From contig NC_070564.1 in assembly GCF_026914185.1 (NCBI RefSeq), positions 1,054,001 through 1,118,000 of the forward strand: DNA of 64,000 nucleotides, given 5' to 3'. This stretch comes from Puccinia triticina. Lineage: Eukaryota > Basidiomycota > Pucciniomycetes > Pucciniales > Pucciniaceae. Below the pieces are notes generated by a model that made no database searches, was not told the origin of the DNA, and saw only the letters and a program-made list of their open reading frames with translations. The position numbers and the translations under genes are program-made. Numbering within the stretch: position 1 is the stretch's first letter; every line of letters starts with the position of its first letter. Of the stretch, positions 57,190 through 64,000 are shown in pieces.

Positions 57190-57916
57190 CCAGCCTCCAT
57201 TGGCTCCAACAAGCTCATCATGGAATTAGATTGTTACATGTGTGTTTTTGACAAAGTCAATAGTGCAAAACTGTAAGCTATACTTGGCATGGTTATTTCA
57301 TGCTGATCTCTATAAACTAAAACTTCCCTTGGCTTCTGATCCAGAGTGATCATAATCAATCTCTCTGATGCCAACAAAATCATGTGAAGACCAATCAGCA
57401 CCAAAAGTGCACAGTCCTGCATCCAGTCCAAAACGTTATTGCCCTACAAGGTCAGTCATGGTTGAATGGCTAGCAGGCAACCACTGATCATTCATCCTGA
57501 TTTGCATCTGTTCTATATCTAAACCCTCTTCAATCACAGCTCAGAAGAAACTCCAAGTCTTCAATATCAAGCTCAAACAGAAAGTCAAGTCACATGCAAA
57601 CCATGAGAATGTCTTGTTTTGGAAGTGGATCAATGACTCCACTCTGGAAAAGGTCACCAAAACCACAGTCTACCCTTGGGCCACCCTCAATCCAACAAGT
57701 ACTCCTGTCAAAGTCTTTGACCAAAACAAAAATCTGGCTGGCCAGCAAATCATCACCTACCTTGCCTCCCCCAACAAAAAATGGATGGTCCTTGTTGGGA
57801 TTACCATCAACCCCAGTGTGTTAAAGGTAAAAATCAGCATGCAGCTCCATAACAAGGATTGTGCCATCAGCCAATCAATCAAAGGTCATGCTGCTAGCTT
57901 TGCCAACTATTGCTAA
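57190..57916 (+). pseudogene. CHC1: clathrin heavy chain, N-terminal propeller fragment
   Basis: Clathrin heavy chain forms the coat of endocytic vesicles. This fragment covers roughly residues 20-170 of a protein normally near 1,700. The segments read PASIGSNKLIMELDCYMC, VIIINLSDANKIM, KKLQVFNIKLKQKVKSHANH, NVLFWKWINDSTLEKVTKT and KGHAASFANYC, in the order of the clathrin terminal domain. Two introns are kept (about 57271-57344 and 57453-57539), so the copy arose at DNA level. A TGA follows KIM, a frameshift separates the next segment, and a stop at 57914-57916 ends it. The solo LTR begins eleven bases later. Confidence 0.82.
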
Positions 57917-57927
57917 AGGGCGCTACC

Positions 57928-58180
57928 TGTAAGGGTTCTGTGAACCCTCACTGGAAGGAACGGAGGGACGGAGGGCCAAAGGCCAGAAGTCTATAAAAAG
58001 AATGTGAATTCCTAAGATCGGCCGATAAGAGGAAGGAAAGGATGAAGACCAGCTTGAGGGAGAAGGCGAGAGATGGGATGAAAACTATATAAAGCGGGAA
58101 TACTATGTATAAGCATGGATAAAAATGCTTCTATTACAACACAGCTTATGTAAGGGTGGAGCCTTGGTGAAACCCTTACA
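57928..58180 (+). mobile_element. solo LTR, 253 bp
   Basis: It begins TGTAAGGGTT and ends AACCCTTACA, a 10-bp inverted repeat with TG...CA ends. It is flanked by CTACC on both sides (57923-57927 and 58181-58185), the 5-bp duplication of an LTR retrotransposon. TATA-like sequences are at about 57993 and 58085. No internal retrotransposon sequence follows, so it is an LTR left by recombination. The strand is inferred from the TATA boxes. Confidence 0.9.
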
Positions 58181-58185
58181 CTACC

Positions 58186-59580
58186 ACCAGCAGCAAACTT
58201 TTTGCCTTTGCTGTTTGAACCACAGTGGGTGCCAAAGTAAGATTTCCCTTCTCTTATCTTGCTTTGAATCACTCTTGGTTACAATCTTTCCTATCTCTGC
58301 ATTGTAGCAATCAACCATCAAGCTGAAGAGCTGGTCTTTGCCAAGATATCTTTGGCCCAATTCTTTTCTTTGTTTTCTGGTCTTCTTGATGCCACTGCTT
58401 GAATACCAGAGATCAATCTGATTGTATTTTTCCCTCAGAAAAAAAAGGTTGTTGTTTTGATATTTTTTCTTTTATCTGACATTTTGATTCATCACTTATC
58501 CCACCAGTCTTAATTCATGTGTACCACCAGTCTTAAATCACATGCACTGGTTCTGGGATTCCCATACAACCTCAACACCAAATTCAACTCTTAGTTCCAG
58601 ACAGCACGGCTGCCTTACTAAAACCAGGCCATGCCCAGTCAAAGTAAGATGAAAAAATCCATGAGTGCTGGGATAGGATGAGTAAATTTAATGAGATGCT
58701 CACAGTCTCAAGGGTTTATTCATGTATCTATCCCTTTACACATTCCAGAATTTACAGATGCATTTCATATTTAAAATTTACTTTTAAGAGTTTATTTACT
58801 TGCCTGTGGAGAAGAATGGGAGAAGTTGCTGATGCGAAATTGTCCCTGAACTCATGAATTTACAGCAGCAAAGCCATTGCAATAGGGGGTTTCCTGTGCA
58901 TGGAATATTCTATATTCCATGTTCTGTTCCAATCACATTAAATGTTGAATTGCTAATTTCTAAGCTCCAAAGGAAACAAAAAAAGATTATACTGTCTCAG
59001 CTGGCCCAAAAGTACTTAAGGAAGCCAGGGTACAAGCAATAGTGAAGACAATACCCCTCAGCCCATAGCCATTCATATTTTATTTGGTACCAATCAGGTC
59101 AAGAGCAAAGATTGTGAGAAACCAATGAAGGACAGTCTGCATATCAATGACGCTCATAATGATGGCAGGACACCATCTGATCCTGATGGCTTTGGACTGC
59201 CAGCAAACCTCTCAAGACCATTAAACCATGTGATTCTCTGGATTTTTTGTGAACAAACTTTTTTTTTGACCCTGCAGTTTATGGAAATGAAAGAAATGCA
59301 ACCATTTATTTGAAGAGATGCACTTATTTTATGAGAAGAAACCTGATGTAATGATTGAAACATAAAAATTGATGTGATTGAATGTGGTTTTGTTAGAGGG
59401 ATGTTTGAAAATTCATGCACAAGGAATTAGATACCCCATCCAACAAAGGCACAATCAAATGTGAAATGTTGGATTGTTTTTTGTGAGGTCTAACCAAAGT
59501 TAAAGGGTCTAAAGAATAAGCTTGGAGATGGGGAGGTGTAAATTATCTGTTACCAATAAAGAGGCACCTTGGTATCAAGC
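58186..59580. other. no gene supported
   Basis: AT-rich sequence with short ORFs only. Nothing is recognised. Confidence 0.45.
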
Positions 59581-60636
59581 AGGTATACCACCAGGTCACT
59601 TCCTGTGATTGGTGTTGGTTGGCCCAACATTACCTGATTGGAGAATTTCAGACCAACCTATCACATGATTGGGATTGGTTTATCCAGCCAATCCAAAATC
59701 TGCATGATCGGGGACCAATGGTCCAACCAATCACCCTGACTTCCTGCGGAATCTCCAAAACTCAGCCAATTGGCTGAATTCTTGGGTAATATGTTCCCAG
59801 TACGTTACCTCAGAAAAAAAATCCGGCTAGCGCAATGGTTATGCTTGGCAAGCTGTGATGGCTTTGAGTCACAAACATTTTGTCCTTTCTTCTGGCAGCA
59901 GGCTGCACAGCTGCAATGCCATGATTGGGACATGATTGGGTGAAGGTGGGGGAGTCAGTTGTGCCAACATTTGACCCACCATTCCCCTTTGGGGATGTCA
60001 TGGTTGCAGTGGAACCATGTTGGTAGAATGTTTGGTTAGCTCAACCATTGAAGCACACATTGGGCCAATGTCCCAGTTGCCCGGTGGTGTATTTGACAAG
60101 ATTGTTGAGTTTGGAGTGATTTTGGGGGTGCTGCAGATATCCTACATCACTGGGCAACTGGGAAATTAGCCTAATGTGTGCTTTAACGGTTGGGCTAACC
60201 AAACACTCAGGCTTGGTGACCAATGAGGGTCCACCACAACAATGAAATCCCCAAAGGGGAATGGTGGGTCAAACGTTGGCAAAACCAACTCCCCCACCTT
60301 CACCTAACCATATCTCACTTGTGGCAATGCAGCTGTGCAGCCTGCTGCTGCAAGAAGGGACCAAAAATAGGGTGACTCAAACCCACAACCACCAGGCTCT
60401 CTAACAACTGTGGTAATCATATTTGTTTGCAGACCTGGCTTCCCAAAGATTCAGCCAATTGGCTGTATTTTTGAGGTTCTGCGCAAAGTTGGGGTGAACA
60501 GATGCCCAAGTCATGCAGATGGTGGATTGGCTGGATGAAACAATCCCAATCATGCAATAGCTTGGTCTGATGTTCTCAAATCATGTAACATTGGACCAAC
60601 CAACACCAATCACAGGAAGTGACCCAGTGGTGTACC
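59581..60636. repeat. 1.06-kb inverted-repeat foldback
   Basis: The left arm beginning AGGTATACCACCAGGTCACT pairs with the right arm (complement AGGTACACCACTGGGTCACT, ending 60636). Pairing runs with interruptions to a centre near 60108. Matching blocks include TTCCTGTGATTGGTGTTGGT, CAGCCAATTGGCTG and CAGGCTGCACAGCTGC. The arms look about 80-85% alike by eye. Each arm also has a tRNA-like GGCTTTGAGTCAC or GGTTTGAGTCAC box. No ORF of note. Confidence 0.83.
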
Positions 60637-61830
60637 TCTCAAGACTGCCTATAATTGACCTAGACTCAATTGGAGGAGATTTTAAACTAGAATTTGCAGC
60701 GGGAAAGCCGCCTTGGCCTCTAGTTTTCTCAACAATATCTTTGAAAGATTTGAGTTAAGAAATAGGTAATCTGAAAAATGTGTAAAATATGTGAAGAAGC
60801 AGATAGTGGTCTTCAAAATTGAAATCATAAATGCATAAACATAAAATCATAAGTGACTTTGGCTGAGACATTGTGGTGATTTATATTGGCAAGCATGGTA
60901 GAATTTCCACTTGGCGATAGCGCGGGTGGGAATGCACAAACAGCTGAGCTCAGAGTGCATTCAGTGACATAAGCACTGAGGATGATTTCAGGAAAGCACT
61001 ATAGGAAAAGCTCACAGAAAGATGCATGCACACAGAATGCACAGATCAGATGTTATGACTATGAGGATTGCGGAGCGCGGGATTTGGATTGGGTGGTGGA
61101 CCGGAGCCGACAGGTAGGGCTGGACTCAGGCAGAACAAACACGGGGACTGATAGCAGCGGTGAGCCAGGGCAGCTGGGGCGGAGGCACTGGTGAGAGACC
61201 AACTGGTGGGGGCTAGGCAGAGGACGTGGGAGGTCAAGCTTTGGAGTGGAATGGAGCCTGAGAAAGTGATGTATGGAAATCGGGTGGAGATGACGGCCTA
61301 GTGCTAAAAAGCATTGAATTGCAGGATTGGATGGGAACAGAGGCGCACGTTGAGGGAAGGAAGGGGGTGGAGGCTCATGGTTTCTCTTCTCTTTTTCCCT
61401 TTTTCAGCATCTTACTTACTACTCATTATTGTACTTACAATTTACGGACATACTAGAGTATTAGAAGAGTTTTACGTGACCCTTATATTGCTTACTTGTT
61501 TGATTGCTATTGAGGACCTGTGCTTGCGGAGTGCGGAGCTTCTTGACGTGCGGATTATCACACTATAGATCAGGCTTATTGCAGAGCGCTGAAGGCTAGC
61601 AGAAAGTAGCAGTGCGGAGCCAAGACATCAATAATCACTCAGCCCGGACAAATATATTCTTGAAGAAGGCAGAAGTGGTCTACACACTACCCAGCCTTTT
61701 TTTTCACAACATGCTTACATAAGCTTACAAAATCCCACTGGGTGCTAAGCCACACCAGCTCAGTTGCTAGCGCTGAGCACTGTCCCCACAGGAGTCCTCA
61801 GCTGGGACAAGCCTAGTCCAACTTGCCATG
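60637..61830. other. no gene supported; truncated Stowaway-like end near 60806
   Basis: TGGTCTTCAAAATTG at about 60809 followed by AAATCATAAATGCATAA resembles the left half of the Stowaway-like MITEs at 28608 and 50835. Short ORFs at 60982-61568 have no recognisable content. Confidence 0.4.
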
Positions 61831-61839
61831 CATCACATC

Positions 61840-62150
61840 CCTGCCTTTTCAGGTGGAATCCCTCCCAGTTGGGCGTGCATACGCACCAGGCGGGTTCAAC
61901 AGCCATGCATAGAAAGCCCTGCTGGTCAACAACAAAATACAATTGTGTCCACTGGCAGCACATACATAATACCATGTCTACCAGGAGGAATCCCTCCCAG
62001 TTGACAACTGTATAAAGCCAAGTTGACCAGGAGAGATGCCTCCCAGTCAACAAGGCCATACAACACTGTAAAGCCTTTTCAACCAGGAGGAACCCCTCCC
62101 AGTCAACAGCAACATACAACAGCTGTCCTGGAGGGAATTCTCCCCGTCAA
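61840..62150. repeat. second hairpin-type tandem repeat
   Basis: About five diverged units of 60-75 bp each contain GTTGACCAGGAGG..CCTCCCAGTCAAC, an inverted repeat around a short loop. They are separated by AACA/CATACAAC-rich sequence. The organisation resembles the 7.1-8.3 kb array, with a different sequence. Confidence 0.7.
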
Positions 62151-63022
62151 CAACAACATACAATAGTGATGACCGGTGTGGTGAGTGCAATCAACGTGTG
62201 CAGCGCATAAAAATAGCCAAAAACTAGCATATCAAACATAGGGGGTTGAGAAATTGACTCCCATAAATTACAAAATTGACTCCCAAATGGAGTTTACGTT
62301 GCGCGGACCGCTTCAAGACGTCTCCCCCGGGTCCTCAAGACCAAAATTTGACCCGGGGTTGTTTTGGGAGTTGGAGTTTTGATTCCGCAATCCCAAACGG
62401 GAGTTGGGATTTTAATTTGACAGAAAAACCTACAAAATAAAGAAAGGGGGTTAATAAACGTACCCAGTTTTTCCACATCTGTACCTGGTTTTTGTGTACC
62501 CCCTTTTCCGCGTACGTACCCGGTTTATTCTACTTATTTCTACGTGACGCAAATAGGCTTAAAATTCATCTAAAATCCTGAAAAGAATTATCATGCATTC
62601 AAAATTCCAAAAAAGCAACTTTAAATGATTTAATTAATTTTTTGCATACCCCCTTTTCCCAAGTGTGTACTAAGGGAATATCTTTTTTGTTACATGTACC
62701 AGGGTTCCAAAAAATTGAGGGAACATTTAAAAATGCATGTGAAGCTTCCTTTGAAATTTTTGACAGAAAAAATAGGTACGTGGCAGGTATGTGGTGTGCT
62801 TAGTAGGAAAATGACTGCTACCTGTATAGCTTTTTTGTTACACATTTAATTAAGAGTCTAAAAATTTCAGAAATGTTTCTATGGTGTTTATTCTGTGCGG
62901 CATTAAATTTATAGCAATAGGGTAAAGGCCAAACATGATATATAGTGGGGCCGGGCAGCCTTAATAGGAACAATCTGACCTCAGAACATGAAATATAAGG
63001 GGTGTGTGGTAGTCATATTACC
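62151..63022. other. no gene; remnants with AACTCCCAAA motifs
   Basis: The segment at 62385-62420 (GGGAGTTGGGATTTTAATTT) is the complement of a segment near 49715-49735, so an uncharacterised repeat family spans both. The rest is AT-rich. Confidence 0.4.
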
Positions 63023-64000
63023 TTACTGCGCACCCCTCATATCTGATGTTCCCGCGTTATCCTCCGCCGGCAAGGAAATCTCCTCTTCTGAGTCGTCAGA
63101 ATCCGTGGTCTGATCAAACTCTGTAGACCTGCGCGTGTAAAACCGCTTGATGTGAGCCGCAGCCGCCATCCTTTCTAGCAGAGTGCCGTCCAACTCCTCC
63201 AGCTTGTAGCTGCCACAGGGGAATTGAGAAACCACACAATAAGGCCCTTTCCAACAATTAGCAAATAGCTTGCCCCATTGAGACTCCAAACTCCGGTTAT
63301 AGAGAAACACCAAATCACCTTTATGGAGCGCGTCCCGCAAGCAAACCGCGCAACACCAGTCCCAGTAATGCATTGCCTTAGCGCAGCTTTCCCGCAACCG
63401 TTTCGCCGCCTTAGCCACAATGGATTCCTGCCGTAACAACTGTTCTGCCCTTGCCACTAACAAATCATTGGAAGTTTTAACCTTCAACCAGTCTATCACC
63501 AGATAAGTGAGCATCTCAATTTCCACTGGAAGAACCGGTTGGAATCCAAACAACAGCTCATAGGTGGTCAGCCCCGTTCCCCACTTTGTGGAAATTTGGT
63601 CCGCAAACAGCACCACCGGCAGGTATTGCTGCCACTTCCTCCCGTCTTTGCCACATAATTTGGCCAGAGTGTTCTTGATAGGCTGATGACACCGCTTTAT
63701 CATTCCCGCTCCCTCTGGGTAATACTCCGTGACCCGTCCAAACTTAGCTCCACACAACTCAACCATTTTCCGCAAGCTGCCTCAAAACTCTGCACCGCCG
63801 TCTACCGTGATAAGCCGTATACATCCAAAGTGCGCAAACCAATCCTCTTTCATGAACTGCTCGAACTTTGTCTCCGTGAGGTTGACCAGCGGTTAGGCCT
63901 CTACCCATCCCCACAGATTGTCCCTAGCCACAAGTAAGTACTTAAATCTCCCTGCCTTGATGTGCACCGCGTCCAAGGAGATCCGGCTAAACAGGGATTC
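63023..64000 (-). pseudogene. Ty3/gypsy-type integrase, 3' part of pol, degenerate
   Basis: Minus strand. From the window edge the frame reads SRISLDAVHIKAGRFKYLLV (first Asp), then TVDGGAEF (second Asp), then YYPEGAGMIKRCHQPIKNTL (catalytic Glu). The open part 63775-63023 continues with LPVVLFADQISTKWGTGLTTYELLFG and the C-terminal GDLVFLYNRSLESQWGKLF, a gypsy integrase tail. Two stops occur upstream of 63775 (in the VEA and EF contexts), so the gene is broken. The rest of the element lies beyond the window. Confidence 0.85.

Overview
The window is eukaryotic and reads as a rust fungus (Basidiomycota, Pucciniales; a Puccinia-like genome is most likely). The evidence is the gene structure (many short exons with 50-140 nt GT-AG introns), the gene set (Hat1, an ER J-protein, dienoyl-CoA isomerase, a HeH/MSC inner-nuclear-membrane protein, secreted GH26, GH16 and CFEM proteins) and the dense, nested transposable elements. 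Species assignment is inference, since no database search was possible.

Layout. 1-5.4 kb: a decayed Ty1/copia element split by a hAT transposon that has perfect 14-bp terminal repeats and an 8-bp target duplication. 5.4-14.5 kb: gene-poor sequence with an inverted-symmetry minisatellite showing a 282-bp higher-order period, foldback MITEs and Mutator-like elements (MULEs). 14.5-16.3 kb: HAT1 (seven exons). 17.6-19.6 kb: a secreted protein on the minus strand with a long Ala/Lys/Asp repeat and a C-terminal RlpA-like double-psi beta-barrel. 21.8-29.1 kb: TE-rich, including a Harbinger element carrying a MULE that carries a second MULE, each with its own target duplication, plus a rust-type hypothetical gene and a catalytically broken Tc1/mariner transposase flanked by MITEs.

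29.7-43.6 kb is the gene-dense core: an SCJ1-like ER co-chaperone (-), an ECH1-like isomerase (+) with a probable 3-nt microexon, an SRC1/HEH-like inner nuclear membrane protein (+), a neighbour sharing its 'NPFQ' linker motif twice (+), weaker minus-strand ORFs and a secreted GH26-like glycosidase (-). 45-51.6 kb: a 5'-truncated LINE with its target duplication, more MULEs and MITEs, and a CFEM protein at 47.9-48.4 kb. 52.3-56.1 kb: a secreted GH16 beta-glucanase (11 exons) and a GPI-type CFEM protein. 56.6-64 kb: a clathrin heavy chain pseudogene fragment, a solo LTR with 5-bp target duplication, a 1.06-kb inverted-repeat foldback, a second hairpin minisatellite and a decayed Ty3/gypsy integrase running off the window end.

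The housekeeping genes have no obvious shared pathway. The secreted proteins (DPBB, GH26, GH16, two CFEM) form a loose group that would act at the cell wall or host interface. All exon junctions were read by eye from GT-AG sites, frame and family conservation.
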